Shown: positions 7,720 through 15,867 of the stretch, piece by piece
Numbering within the stretch: the first letter of the stretch is position 1
How the letters are laid out: each line of letters opens with the position of its first letter
Source of the DNA: Bacteroidia bacterium
GTDB taxonomy: Bacteria; Bacteroidota; Bacteroidia; J057
NCBI GenBank assembly: GCA_022760475.1
Contig: JALEFZ010000003.1
Span: 1-54,701 of the forward strand
Length of the DNA: 54,701 nucleotides
Direction of reading: 5' to 3'
Notes under the pieces: model-generated
The model's database searches: none
What the model saw: the letters and a program-made list of their open reading frames with translations, nothing else
Told to the model about the DNA's origin: nothing
Program-made: the position numbers and the translations under genes

Positions 7720-9855
7720 ATGAAAGTCCTACAATCATTTTTCTGCCTCCTGCTTCTGGGAGCATCAATCCAGGCCCAAAATCCAGAAGGGTTCATGGCC
7801 TTACCACCTGGATATGAATTATTCAGGATGGATACAAGTCTAAGGGTTTTTCTGGATAGCAGCCAGAAGTTGACTCTAACGGAAGTAATGGATTTAAGGA
7901 ATAATTTTATTCCCTTCGATAGCCTGGATAAGGCCATCAGCCCGGAGGTAAATGTTTGGGCATATTTAAAAATTCAAAATCAAAGTCCAGACAGCTTATC
8001 GCTAATTTGGAGTACAGGTCATGGCGACTCCATGGAATTGTACCAATTCCAGGATGGCAAAGAGGTTAGGCACCGTTACAACGGCTTAATGGTCCATGTG
8101 CCTGACAGGAATATCAAAGTCTGGAATGGAGATGCTTTCAATATCGAAATAAAGCCGGGTGAAGTGAGAGAACTTTACCTCAAAAAGCACCAAACGGATG
8201 AAATCAGGCAGACCCTTTCTCCCTACCTGATGACCAATCGCAATTACGCCACGCGATTCTACACCTCAGCTTACAGGGGTAGCCTTATCATCAGCTGCTT
8301 TCTAAGTATTCTTGCCATCATCCTCATTTATAACCTCATTATTGGATTTTCGACCAAAGAGGCTCTGTATTTTTTCTACTGCCTATACCTGCTTTCCATT
8401 GGTGGGACGATTTACCTGGAAAATATCACTTCGTTTTTCCCAAAATTGGGTTTTCCCGACCCTATGTGGAACCTGAATACCTCCTTCCTTCTGTTTAACC
8501 TCATATCTGTATCCTATTTATTATTTGGAAGGAAGTTTATCAACTCAGCTCAACTTACTCCAAGGTGGGATAAGGGGATCAAAGTCCTCCTGAGCATCCG
8601 AATAATTTTCGCCCTTATTGCCTTTACCTATGTAGTCAGCCATTATTACATCACTCGGACACGTTCAGCACCTGACCTGGTCTTTACCATCATCATGGTC
8701 ATCATGGGAATTGAGGCCCTTTTTATGTTGTGCTATTTTGTCCCTTTATTCAAGTCAAAGTCAACTGTAGCAAAGTTTTTCATAGTTGGTTCTAGCCTAC
8801 TCTTTTTGGTTGGCTTTGTGGGATTCATCATTCAGAAAATATTTGACATCAACACCTTTGCCTACTTCCTTATAGGTGTTATCCTTGAAATTCTGGTATT
8901 CTCCCTGGGCTTGGGATACAAATTCAGGAAAAACCAACAAGATAAGCTAACAGCAGAGAAAGCGCTCAATAAGGAGTTATCGAAAATCAACACAGCCTTT
9001 GGGCGTTTTGTGCCCTACGAATTTCTGGACTCCCTGGGGCATGAAACAGTTACACAAGTAAAATTAGGAGACCAAGTCGAAAAGGAAGTAACCGTATTTT
9101 TTTCAGATATCCGCGGTTATACTTCTCTTTCGGAAGGTATGTCTCCTGCCGACAATTTTCGCTTCCTAAATGCGTATCTGGGACGTGTTGGCCCCATTAT
9201 CAAGGCAGAAAATGGCTTCGTCAACCAGTATTATGGTGATGGTATCATGGCCATTTTTATGAAAAAGCCTTCCGATTCAGTTAAGGCCTCAATTGAAATA
9301 CAGGAAACCCTATCCAAATACAATGAAGAAAGAAAGACAAAAGGCAGAAAGGCCATCAAGATTGGTATAGGTCTTCATACAGGGCCACTTATGATGGGTA
9401 TCATCGGGGATCAATTGAGGATGGACGCAGCAGTTGTTTCTGATACTGTGAATACTGCCTCAAGGATGGAAGGCCTCACAAAATTCTACGGAGCAGATAT
9501 GATCCTCAGCGAAACAGTGGTTGACCTACTGAATGAAGATCATCCATTTCAGTTGAGGTATTTGGGAAAGGTACTTGTCAAAGGTAGACGCCAACCCCTG
9601 GATATTTACGAATGTCTGGATGCCTGTAAGCCCAAGGAAAGATTTCAAAAATTGCAGACGTTAGACGATTTTGAAAAGGGCTTAAAGGCTTACTTCGAAA
9701 AAGACTTTGGCCAATCAGCCAAACATTTTCAGTCAGTAGTCGAAAAAAATACAGAAGACCTGGCTGCTCGTTTTTACCTCGGTAAGGTCAAAGACTATAT
9801 TGAACATGGAGTTGAAGAACAATGGAACGGCGTGGAAAGCATGATGTACAAGTAA
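7720..9855 (+). CDS. 7TMR-DISM class III adenylate/guanylate cyclase
   Basis: A 711-residue membrane cyclase. Signal peptide (residues 1-20), an extracellular 7TMR-DISM sensing domain (about 30-180), seven predicted membrane helices (about 185-400), a short coiled coil, a class III cyclase catalytic domain (about 450-625), and a TPR-like C-terminal tail. Metal-binding Asp residues are seen in FFSDIRGYT (near 459) and YYGDGIMAIF (near 505); the transition-state Asn and Arg are in DTVNTASRM (near 575). The purine-recognition position normally held by Lys (K-x-x-GD) is Gln in VNQYYGD, so ATP versus GTP use cannot be assigned. It starts 67 bp from the divergent ArsC/Spx-like gene. Confidence 0.92.
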   Translation: MKVLQSFFCLLLLGASIQAQNPEGFMALPPGYELFRMDTSLRVFLDSSQKLTLTEVMDLRNNFIPFDSLDKAISPEVNVWAYLKIQNQSPDSLSLIWSTGHGDSMELYQFQDGKEVRHRYNGLMVHVPDRNIKVWNGDAFNIEIKPGEVRELYLKKHQTDEIRQTLSPYLMTNRNYATRFYTSAYRGSLIISCFLSILAIILIYNLIIGFSTKEALYFFYCLYLLSIGGTIYLENITSFFPKLGFPDPMWNLNTSFLLFNLISVSYLLFGRKFINSAQLTPRWDKGIKVLLSIRIIFALIAFTYVVSHYYITRTRSAPDLVFTIIMVIMGIEALFMLCYFVPLFKSKSTVAKFFIVGSSLLFLVGFVGFIIQKIFDINTFAYFLIGVILEILVFSLGLGYKFRKNQQDKLTAEKALNKELSKINTAFGRFVPYEFLDSLGHETVTQVKLGDQVEKEVTVFFSDIRGYTSLSEGMSPADNFRFLNAYLGRVGPIIKAENGFVNQYYGDGIMAIFMKKPSDSVKASIEIQETLSKYNEERKTKGRKAIKIGIGLHTGPLMMGIIGDQLRMDAAVVSDTVNTASRMEGLTKFYGADMILSETVVDLLNEDHPFQLRYLGKVLVKGRRQPLDIYECLDACKPKERFQKLQTLDDFEKGLKAYFEKDFGQSAKHFQSVVEKNTEDLAARFYLGKVKDYIEHGVEEQWNGVESMMYK

Positions 9856-9939
9856 TTTCGTAAGCATAACGAGGCTACGGAATTTTTCTTTTCTAAAAAA
9901 TTTATACAATTTCCCACAAATCGGTTCGTCCCAAACACA

Positions 9940-10620
9940 ATGAAGAAGATCATTTACTTTTTGGCCTCCTTATTGGTTCTCGCAGCATTAGGCTCCGTAT
10001 TTTTTCTATATGTCCTGCCTAAAATGGTGCAGGATAATTTTGTGCCTGACTTTAAACCCAAGGAAATAATCCAGGTTCATACCATTGTGTTAGAAGAGGT
10101 TCAGGGATTGAGTAAAATGGAGTTGTCAAAATATGTGTTCAATGATGACTTCAGATATCAATTCAAAATTGACAACTGGCCTGACCCAATCATTGACATG
10201 AAGGCTTATGGTGAAGTGGTCGCTTGCGTGGATTTTGCCAAGGTGGATTCAAATGATATCAAGGTCATAGGAGATACACTGATCCTTTCTTTACCCGATC
10301 CGGAAATTTGTTATGCCAAGGTCAATCATGACAAATCAAAGATCATTGAAACCCATTACACTAAAATCTATCCCGAAACTCAAAAGCTGTACGAAAATGC
10401 TTACCAGGCTGCAGAAAATCGAATGAATGATGAGGCCTTGAACTTCGGGATTCTGGATAGTGCAAGAATGGGGGCAGAGAAGACGCTTATCCCTTTGTTG
10501 AAAAACCTTACTCAAAAAGATGTCTTCATCAAGTTTCCCTCCAGAAAGCTTGTTCCCAAAGTAGAAAAGCCTGAAAGTATCAAACTTCCTGTGGAGGTTA
10601 AACCCTCTAGCATCAGGTAA
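9940..10620 (+). CDS. DUF4230 domain-containing membrane-anchored protein
   Basis: A 226-residue protein with an N-terminal membrane anchor (residues 4-29) and an extracytoplasmic DUF4230 domain. The segment EEVQGLSKMELSKYVFNDDF, the later region VVACVDFAKVD, and the Tyr/Ala/Glu-rich helix followed by LLKNLTQKD.FIKF are typical of the family. Function is unknown. It is in the same direction as the cyclase with an 84-bp gap and could be co-transcribed with it; no terminator is visible between them. Confidence 0.82.
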   Translation: MKKIIYFLASLLVLAALGSVFFLYVLPKMVQDNFVPDFKPKEIIQVHTIVLEEVQGLSKMELSKYVFNDDFRYQFKIDNWPDPIIDMKAYGEVVACVDFAKVDSNDIKVIGDTLILSLPDPEICYAKVNHDKSKIIETHYTKIYPETQKLYENAYQAAENRMNDEALNFGILDSARMGAEKTLIPLLKNLTQKDVFIKFPSRKLVPKVEKPESIKLPVEVKPSSIR

Positions 10621-10716
10621 TTGATCCAGTTTTTGCAACCCTGCCATACTTTGACTGTCGATAAAAAAGTCGATAGCTATAAATATGAGTTGTCAAATTT
10701 AGCATTTGATCGACTA

Positions 10717-10727
10717 TAACTTTACAA
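10717..10727 (+). promoter_or_regulatory. promoter-like box of lipoprotein unit 1 (TAACTTTACAA)
   Basis: TAACTTTACAA ends 19 bp before the ATG at 10747. The core TTTACAA occurs at almost the same distance (20 bp) before the next two small genes, at 11383 and 11634. It resembles the Bacteroidota -7 box with A in place of the final G. Its repetition in three tandem units is the main support. Confidence 0.45.
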
Positions 10728-10746
10728 AACCACATTAACCTTAATT

Positions 10747-11235
10747 ATGAAAACTTTTTTTCAGCTTTTTGTGGCAGCCTTGCTTGCCATAGGTACAACA
10801 GCATGTTTCAACACAGAACTTATTAGCGGAGATGTAAAAGCAGAATCTACAGAGGGAGATTTCAATTCCTTGATTTCTGCAGGGGTGCTTCAAAAGCTCA
10901 ATGATGTACAGACCAAAACTTTGGTAATTACAGGTACCAACGGTAGCAAGGTGGTAACGCTCACCCTGTCTGAGGTAGCTGCGGATACCACAACCAACTG
11001 CCTGACACCAGGTACCTATGAAGCAAGCAATATTACCAATAATGCGCAGTTGATTTATGCTACATCAAGTCTGGCTTATACCAGCATAATTAGCTGCTCG
11101 GCTACAATTTCGGATTGTGTAGAGGACGATAAGTCAATCAGTGGAACCTTTGAAGGAACTGTTGCTACCACGACTGGAGATACCATTTCATTCAGCAATG
11201 GATCTTTTGACAAGGTGGTTTTCTCAGTACAATAG
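10747..11235 (+). CDS. small lipoprotein, unit 1 of a tandem family
   Basis: A 162-residue predicted lipoprotein: signal peptide MKTFFQLFVAALLAIGTTAC with Cys20 as the lipidated residue, then a Ser/Thr-rich beta-type domain. Features shared with the protein at 11661 are MKTF at the start, SAGVLQK versus ASGVLSR, a TYEAS/LYTQN turn after about 80 residues, a C.I.I segment, and the C-terminal pattern ISGTFEGT...TGDTI....G.F. Identical length and the shared pattern indicate tandem paralogues. The pattern recalls uncharacterised Bacteroidota lipoproteins of the DUF6252 kind, but I am not sure of this. It has its own promoter-like box and terminator. Confidence 0.8.
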   Translation: MKTFFQLFVAALLAIGTTACFNTELISGDVKAESTEGDFNSLISAGVLQKLNDVQTKTLVITGTNGSKVVTLTLSEVAADTTTNCLTPGTYEASNITNNAQLIYATSSLAYTSIISCSATISDCVEDDKSISGTFEGTVATTTGDTISFSNGSFDKVVFSVQ

Positions 11236-11271
11236 AACCCGCTGTACAGGAATCCGACACGGATCAAAGAT

Positions 11272-11303
11272 AAAAAGCCTCAAATGCTAAGTTTGGGGCT
11301 TTT
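11272..11303 (+). terminator. intrinsic terminator after lipoprotein unit 1
   Basis: AAAAGCCTCAAA, a 7-base loop and TTTGGGGCTTTT form a 12-bp stem with one G-U pair, ending in a short T run 37 bp after the stop codon. Confidence 0.75.
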
Positions 11304-11379
11304 CTATAGGCTTCCTGAAATCTTTGCCCCTGAAATCCCGTTTATTATGTTAAAGAATAGTTAATTCTGGGATTACAAG

Positions 11380-11389
11380 TACTTTACAA
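11380..11389 (+). promoter_or_regulatory. promoter-like box of mini-unit 2 (TACTTTACAA)
   Basis: TTTACAA at 11383-11389 lies 20 bp before the ATG at 11410, the same arrangement as in units 1 and 3. Confidence 0.4.
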
Positions 11390-11409
11390 CAACACAAACT
11401 ACCAATATC

Positions 11410-11511
11410 ATGAAATACAACTTCAAAATTACCCTTTTAGCCGTGTTCTCGATTTGGGCAATGGTTTGTCGCAGCCAGAATGGAGATATATCTGGAGAAG
11501 AATCGAACTAG
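11410..11511 (+). CDS. 33-aa mini-protein with signal-peptide-like N-terminus, unit 2
   Basis: A short open frame encoding MKYNFKITLLAVFSIWAMVC followed by 13 polar residues ending in GEESN. It lies between two lipoprotein genes and is flanked by the same promoter-like box (20 bp upstream) and by its own strong terminator (22 bp downstream), so it looks like a complete transcription unit rather than a random ORF. The hydrophobic stretch ends in Cys20, the same position as the lipid Cys in its neighbours, but the -1 residue is Val, a poor lipobox. It may be a lysis-protein-like or secreted peptide, or a decayed paralogue retaining only the signal sequence; the polar tail vaguely resembles residues 25-40 of unit 1. 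Confidence 0.5.
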   Translation: MKYNFKITLLAVFSIWAMVCRSQNGDISGEESN

Positions 11512-11532
11512 CAAAAAAAATACCTTACCCTT

Positions 11533-11568
11533 AAAAAGCCTGTCTAATGAACTTTAGACAGGCTTTTT
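11533..11568 (+). terminator. strong intrinsic terminator after the mini-protein unit
   Basis: AAAAAGCCTGTCTAA, a short loop and TTTAGACAGGCTTTTT form a nearly perfect 14-bp stem with a terminal T run. It gives the intervening mini-gene a discrete 3' end. Confidence 0.85.
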
Positions 11569-11631
11569 AAATTTTTTCAGCACATTTACATTTCCCTTCG
11601 TCTAATAATCAAACACAGCTGATCTTTCCTT

Positions 11632-11640
11632 TATTTACAA
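11632..11640 (+). promoter_or_regulatory. promoter-like box of lipoprotein unit 3 (TATTTACAA)
   Basis: TTTACAA at 11634-11640 is 20 bp before the ATG at 11661, as in the two upstream units. Confidence 0.4.
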
Positions 11641-11660
11641 CAATTCAAACACAATTAATC

Positions 11661-12149
11661 ATGAAAACCTTTTTGAAAATCGTTTTAGTGCCCCTTTTCG
11701 CCTTGATGGCCGTAGCTTGTGAGCAGACAGATATTCTCGGAAATGTAAGTGCAGTCATTGATGGAACCTCAAAACAAACATTCACAGCAAGCGGAGTTCT
11801 TAGCAGAACCAACCAGAACGGAGGAAGCAAAAACATGACTATCAATGCTTTTTTTACTGATGATCGTGAGACCCTTGCCATTTCCGTAACCAATAATGTA
11901 GATGGGGGGAGCGGAAGAGACTTTTCAACTGGTCTTTATACCCAAAACTCTGCGGATACCAAGGCGACTTTAATCCTGCTGAAGGATTCTGAGGAATACA
12001 AGTCCCTGGATGACTGTAAGATAGAAATTACCAACAATGATTCTGACGACAGGTTTATAGACGGGACTTTTAGTGGAACCCTGGTCAATGCCTCGGGAGA
12101 TACCATAAAGGTAGAGAAGGGAACATTCGAAGACGTTTCTTACCGCTAA
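11661..12149 (+). CDS. small lipoprotein, unit 3 of the tandem family
   Basis: A 162-residue predicted lipoprotein, the same length as the protein at 10747. Signal peptide MKTFLKIVLVPLFALMAVAC with Cys20 (lipobox AVAC), then a Ser/Thr/Asn/Asp-rich beta-type domain with FTASGVLSR, GLYTQNSAD, LDDCKIEITNN and the end pattern FIDGTFSGTL...SGDTIKVEKGTFEDV, which aligns with unit 1. No enzymatic motif is visible. It probably sits on the outer membrane or periplasmic face. Diverged at most positions from unit 1, so the duplication is not recent. Confidence 0.8.
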   Translation: MKTFLKIVLVPLFALMAVACEQTDILGNVSAVIDGTSKQTFTASGVLSRTNQNGGSKNMTINAFFTDDRETLAISVTNNVDGGSGRDFSTGLYTQNSADTKATLILLKDSEEYKSLDDCKIEITNNDSDDRFIDGTFSGTLVNASGDTIKVEKGTFEDVSYR

Positions 12150-12213
12150 GCATGAATGCTTAAACGAAATGAAAACACAAATTCTCTAAGCGCAACATTT
12201 ATCTGAAAACAGG

Positions 12214-12244
12214 AGGCTGCCTTTTAAAGGGCGGCCTTTTTTTT
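12214..12244 (+). terminator. intrinsic terminator after lipoprotein unit 3
   Basis: AGGCTGCC and GGGCGGCCT pair across a short T/A loop (one G-U pair) and are followed by eight or more T residues, 65 bp after the stop codon. Confidence 0.8.
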
Positions 12245-12396
12245 GATTGCCAGTTTGGGTTTTGCAGCCAGTTGAACAATTTATTCATGCAGAGGTCATA
12301 TATTTAGGTTATCAGCTGTAAATCAGCCTTTCCACCAAGCTCATTGGCTTAAGGCTTGATATACAGTTCCTATACAACAAATTGAACTCTATTAGC

Positions 12397-13806
12397 ATGA
12401 AAAAACTTGCTTCTCTTATCACCCTTCTAAGCCTTTGGAGCATTGGCTTTTGCCAACCTCAAATTGTATTTGAACAAGTAGCTACTGGTGTAAGTGGCAT
12501 TGTAGACATGGCTCACGCCAATGATAGCCGCCTATTTATCGTGGATAAGGCTGGCCTAATCAGAATCATGTATGCCGATTATTCCTTCCAAAGCACTCCT
12601 TTTCTGGATATCCGTCAAAGGGTAAACTCACTTCCCTCTGAAATGGGATTATTGGGTTTGGCCTTCCACCCGGACTTTAACACCAATGGAATCTTTTTCC
12701 TGAATTATACCAACAACAATAATCAAACGATCATTTCCCGTTTCAAGGTAGATGTCAACGATGTGAACATTGGCGATCCCAATAGCGAGGAAATCATCAT
12801 GACGGTGAATCAGCCCTTTGAAAACCACAATGCAGGGGATATGGCATTTGGCGTGGACGGATACCTGTATATCACCATGGGCGACGGTGGAGCAGGCAGT
12901 GATCCAGGCAACCGAGGGCAGGACAGCCTTAACCTATTGGGAAAAATCCTTCGAATAGATGTAGACACCACCAAATCCTACAAAATACCTATAGATAATC
13001 CCTTCGTAAACAATCCTGATGTAGCTAATGAAATTTGGAGCATTGGTTGGAGAAATCCCTGGAAATTCAGTTTTGATAGAGAAACCAATGAGTTGTGGAT
13101 CGCAGATGTAGGGCAAGGAAGATTTGAAGAAGTCAATGTGGAGGCTCCTGGTGATGGTGGCAAAAACTACGGCTGGAGGTGTTATGAGGGTCCCAACAAT
13201 TTTATTTTGGGCGGATGTCAAGCCCCGGCCAACTATGTAGAGCCCATTTTTTCTTACGACCATTTCACCCAATTAGGCTCTTCGATCACAGGAGGCTTTG
13301 TTTACCGTGGAGAAGAATACCCCAATATGCAGGGATACTATGTGGTTGGAGATTACAACAGCGGCAATGTCTGGACAGTAAATAAGGATTCAAATGGTCA
13401 ATACCAGTCTACTTTATTGGGGCAAAGGTTCAATAGAAATCAGATTTCAACCTTTGGCGAGAATTTCGCCGGAGACATTTTTGTGGGGACCTTGAATCAG
13501 GGTAGGATTTACAAAATGGTCGATACTTCAGCGGTTGCGACTTCAGTATATCAGAATGAGTTTGATAAAAATATCCGTTTTATTCAAGCAAGAGATTTGG
13601 ACCTCATCAGTATCAGGTTGGCAGAGGGACAATTTTTAGATCCGAAGATCACTTTGGTCTCCATGGATGGCAAAAGCCTGGATGTACCTTATTCTGTAAA
13701 TCCCAAAAAGGTAGAAATATCTACTTCAGCTTTGCTAAGAGGGCTGTACATCGTCAAGCTTGAGCATAAAGGCAGGGTATTTACACGCAAGATCAGGTTG
13801 GATTGA
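12397..13806 (+). CDS. secreted PQQ-dependent sugar dehydrogenase-like protein with T9SS tail
   Basis: A 469-residue protein of the glucose/sorbosone dehydrogenase (GSDH) family. Signal peptide (about 1-18, ending FC|QPQ), then a six-bladed beta-propeller: EMGLLGLAFHPDF, NHNAGDMAFGVDGYLYITMGDGG, GLGKI-type segment LLGKILRIDVD, IWSIGWRNPWKFSFD and ADVGQ...EEVN are family hallmarks. The last 80 residues, ending KVEISTSALLRGLYIVKLEHKG...TRKIRLD, form a type A T9SS sorting domain. It should be exported by type IX secretion and oxidise a sugar with PQQ; cofactor and substrate are inferred. The start is the ATG before KKLAS, since the longer frame begins with TTG. Confidence 0.9.
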   Translation: MKKLASLITLLSLWSIGFCQPQIVFEQVATGVSGIVDMAHANDSRLFIVDKAGLIRIMYADYSFQSTPFLDIRQRVNSLPSEMGLLGLAFHPDFNTNGIFFLNYTNNNNQTIISRFKVDVNDVNIGDPNSEEIIMTVNQPFENHNAGDMAFGVDGYLYITMGDGGAGSDPGNRGQDSLNLLGKILRIDVDTTKSYKIPIDNPFVNNPDVANEIWSIGWRNPWKFSFDRETNELWIADVGQGRFEEVNVEAPGDGGKNYGWRCYEGPNNFILGGCQAPANYVEPIFSYDHFTQLGSSITGGFVYRGEEYPNMQGYYVVGDYNSGNVWTVNKDSNGQYQSTLLGQRFNRNQISTFGENFAGDIFVGTLNQGRIYKMVDTSAVATSVYQNEFDKNIRFIQARDLDLISIRLAEGQFLDPKITLVSMDGKSLDVPYSVNPKKVEISTSALLRGLYIVKLEHKGRVFTRKIRLD

Positions 13807-13882
13807 GCCATTTTTTTAATCGATCTGATTTTATTGACAATGGAAATATTCAAGCCCATTTTTCATGCTGAAAAGGATTGTC

Positions 13883-13890
13883 TATTTTTG
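13883..13890 (+). promoter_or_regulatory. -7 box TATTTTTG upstream of lysS
   Basis: Exact TAnnTTTG match, 61 bp before the lysS ATG, in an otherwise non-coding 145-bp gap. A -33 TTTG is not clear. Confidence 0.45.
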
Positions 13891-13951
13891 CCCGCATAAT
13901 TACGGTGAAGCTACTGTTTTCACCACTTTTTACACCTATTGATACACAGAA

Positions 13952-15679
13952 ATGCACGAGGAATTATTTCTCACCGACCAGGAACTGGAAAGACGTTCGG
14001 AACTAAAAAGATTGCAGGAATTGGGAATCAACCCCTACCCTGCCGAGGCCTATGAGGTGAACATGCACGCCAAGCAGGTTCAGGAAGAATTTGAAGAAGG
14101 AAAGGAAGGCTTTGAAAAGCTCTCAATGGCGGGTAGGATAGTTTCCAAACGTATCATGGGGAAGGCCTCTTTTGCCCAACTTCAGGACAGTTCTGGCAGC
14201 ATTCAACTATATTTTTCCAGGGACGAAATTTGCCCAGGTGAAGACAAGACCTTATACAATGAAGTTTTCAAGAAATTGATATCTCTTGGGGACATCATTG
14301 GGATCAAAGGGCATGCCTTCATTACCAAAACTGGTGAAAAGACCATTCACGTTACGGAGTTTACCCTCCTGACCAAGATATTACGCCCCATTTCTTTCCC
14401 AAAAGAAACTGAGGACGGAAAAGTCTACGATACCCTTACCGATACCGAAACGCGCTACCGCATGCGTTACCTGGACTTGATCGTCCATCCACAGGTTCGT
14501 GAAAACTTCAAGAAGAGAACCCTGCTCATGCAGAGCATGCGTAATTTTTTGAATGAAAAGGATTATCTGGAAGTAGAAACACCTATCCTTCAGCCCATTT
14601 ACGGAGGTGCTGCGGCAAGACCATTCAAGACTCACCACAATACGCTTGACATGACCCTTTATCTGCGTATTGCCAATGAGCTTTACCTGAAAAGGCTGAT
14701 TGTAGGAGGTTATGATGGGGTGTATGAATTTTCAAAGGACTTCAGGAATGAAGGAATGTCGAGGTTCCATAACCCTGAGTTTACTCAGATGGAGCTCTAT
14801 GTAGCCTATAAGGACTACAACTGGATGATGGATCTTGTAGAGGAAATGGTGGAAAGGGTTGCCATTGATGTTACGGGTGGCACCAAGGTTCAGGTAGGCG
14901 AAAACGTCATCGACTTTAAGAGACCATGGAAGCGATACACCATGTATGAATCCATCGAGGAGTATACAGGCATTGATATTTCTGAAATGGATGAAGCTCA
15001 GCTTCGTGAACTTTGTGGCAAGTTGGAAATTGAGGTGGACGACAGCATGGGCAGAGGTAAATTGATTGATGAGATATTCGGTGAGAAAGTTGAGCCATTA
15101 TTGATTCAACCCACCTACATCACTGATTATCCTGTGGAAATGTCTCCATTAGCCAAAAAACACCGTTCGAAAGAAGGCCTGGTTGAGCGTTTTGAAGGAA
15201 TTTGTAATGGAAAGGAATTCTGTAACGCCTATTCGGAGTTGAATGACCCTATTGATCAGCGCGAAAGATTCGAATCTCAGTTGGAACTGGGCAAGCGCGG
15301 TGATCAAGAAGCCATGATGCTGGATGAAGATTTCCTTCGTGCGCTTGAATTCGGCATGCCCCCAACTTCAGGTCTTGGAATAGGAATTGATCGACTTTCC
15401 ATGATCATGTCTAATCAGCCAACCATCCAGGAAGTCTTGTTCTTCCCTCACATGCGTCCTGAACAAGGTGCTCAAGTGGATGGCAGAGAAGCATTCAAAC
15501 AAGCTGGCGTAGCTGAAGAATGGATTGCACCTGTGATCAAATCCGGGGTTACCACTGTAGCTGCATTGAAATCAGCAAACCCAAACAAGTTGCACCAGGA
15601 TGTCTGTGGCATCAATAAGAAATATAAGTTGGGTCAGAAGAATCCCAGCAAAGAAGAGGTGGAATCCTGGACAAAATAG
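13952..15679 (+). CDS. lysS: lysyl-tRNA synthetase, class II
   Basis: Charges tRNA-Lys with lysine in the cytoplasm. The 575 residues include the N-terminal OB-fold anticodon-binding domain ([22 protein letters not shown], about 50-150) and the class II core: RYLDLIVHP at motif 1, [18 protein letters not shown] at motif 2 and [13 protein letters not shown] at motif 3. After motif 3 comes a C-terminal extension of about 75 residues (REAFKQAGV onward), with a helix-hairpin-like segment ([20 protein letters not shown]) that is common in Bacteroidota LysRS and absent from the E. coli enzyme. Single-gene transcript, with its own -7 box and a terminator at 15721. Confidence 0.98.
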   Translation: MHEELFLTDQELERRSELKRLQELGINPYPAEAYEVNMHAKQVQEEFEEGKEGFEKLSMAGRIVSKRIMGKASFAQLQDSSGSIQLYFSRDEICPGEDKTLYNEVFKKLISLGDIIGIKGHAFITKTGEKTIHVTEFTLLTKILRPISFPKETEDGKVYDTLTDTETRYRMRYLDLIVHPQVRENFKKRTLLMQSMRNFLNEKDYLEVETPILQPIYGGAAARPFKTHHNTLDMTLYLRIANELYLKRLIVGGYDGVYEFSKDFRNEGMSRFHNPEFTQMELYVAYKDYNWMMDLVEEMVERVAIDVTGGTKVQVGENVIDFKRPWKRYTMYESIEEYTGIDISEMDEAQLRELCGKLEIEVDDSMGRGKLIDEIFGEKVEPLLIQPTYITDYPVEMSPLAKKHRSKEGLVERFEGICNGKEFCNAYSELNDPIDQRERFESQLELGKRGDQEAMMLDEDFLRALEFGMPPTSGLGIGIDRLSMIMSNQPTIQEVLFFPHMRPEQGAQVDGREAFKQAGVAEEWIAPVIKSGVTTVAALKSANPNKLHQDVCGINKKYKLGQKNPSKEEVESWTK

Positions 15680-15720
15680 GAAAGTAAAGACAACAAATTA
15701 GGAAAAAGAATAAGTTGAAT

Positions 15721-15755
15721 TAGGGCAAAAGTATATGTGTTTTTGCCCTATTTTA
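15721..15755 (+). terminator. intrinsic terminator after lysS
   Basis: TAGGGCAAAA and TTTTGCCCTA form a perfect 10-bp stem with a 10-base loop, followed by TTTTA. Confidence 0.8.
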
Positions 15756-15867
15756 TCATAGTTTGAAATTTTATTTACTTCTAAAGCTTAATAGGCATTA
15801 ATCAAAATTATTCGCTTATTTGCATTAATTAACTTGATTTTTTTGAACCCGGGCTAAGAATAGCCCT

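Noticed and set aside
12382..12396. TTG start five codons upstream of the sugar dehydrogenase
   Set aside because: The following ATG opens a canonical signal peptide (MKKLASLITLL).
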